From: an uncultured Clostridia bacterium | GTDB taxonomy: Bacteria; Bacillota_A; Clostridia; Christensenellales; CAG-138 | NCBI GenBank assembly: GCA_947302865.1 | Contig: CAMYWS010000017.1 | Coordinates: forward strand, 1 to 13,414 | Direction of reading: 5' to 3' | DNA: 13,414 bases | Part shown: positions 13,376 through 13,414 of the stretch, piece after piece | Numbering within the stretch: the stretch's first letter is position 1 | Layout: the number at the start of each line of letters is the position of its first letter | The notes under the pieces: model-generated | The model's database searches: none | Told to the model about the DNA's origin: nothing | Seen by the model: only the letters and a program-made list of their open reading frames with translations | Program-made: the position numbers and the translations under genes

Positions 13376-13414
13376 TACTCCATACCTCAGTTTAATTCAG
13401 TTTTTCCGATATCA

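Noticed and set aside
13380..13410. ARG box for autoregulation upstream of argR
   Set aside because: Only a direct CAGTTT repeat is seen; the palindromic TGAAT/ATTCA arrangement is missing and the window ends before a full promoter.

Overview
The window reads as a piece of chromosome from a moderately GC-rich, endospore-lineage Firmicute, probably one of the Clostridia. The support is gene order plus family content: argR-recN-spoIVB followed by Spo0A-domain genes is the classic Firmicutes spo0A neighbourhood, and SpoIVB is a sporulation-specific peptidase. No rRNA, tRNA, CRISPR array, insertion sequence or phage gene was seen. Every stretch without a gene is shorter than 300 bases; the longest is 3984-4215, which holds two divergent promoters and two structured leaders.

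Layout from left to right. (1) Positions 1-174 hold the 3' end of a rightward gene, probably a COG1313-type radical SAM protein, which meets a leftward operon at a bidirectional terminator. (2) Positions 203-2810 are a tight leftward operon, folT-folC-HAD phosphatase, with ATGA stop/start overlaps at both junctions. It looks like a folate uptake and retention unit. (3) Positions 2913-3983 encode a leftward, secreted, membrane-anchored protein with a cohesin-like domain. It is divergent from cysS (4216-5601), and the two strong sigma-A-type promoters have their -35 boxes 7 bp apart. (4) cysS is followed by an unrecognised three-helix membrane protein (5644-6534), then a strong bidirectional terminator shared with the convergent operon. 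(5) Positions 6595-8598 hold deoB-punA, leftward and nearly touching, with their own extended -10 promoter. Together they connect purine nucleoside phosphorolysis to pentose-phosphate salvage. (6) Positions 8662-13375 run leftward as argR-recN-terminator-spoIVB followed by two overlapping Spo0A-like genes.

The most unusual part is at 8662-9953. The slot directly after spoIVB, normally occupied by spo0A, carries two divergent proteins that each contain a Spo0A C-terminal DNA-binding domain. The first (242 aa) keeps a receiver-length N-terminal domain that lacks the conserved Thr and Lys of phosphorylatable receivers. The second (160 aa) has no receiver. They overlap by 23 bp and have lost different parts of the family's conserved motifs. 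The spacer upstream has Spo0A-box-like heptamers and a dyad over a putative -10. This could be a rebuilt, possibly heteromeric and phosphorylation-independent, version of the sporulation master regulator, or a set of Spo0A-derived paralogs in a genome whose true spo0A lies elsewhere. The window alone cannot decide.
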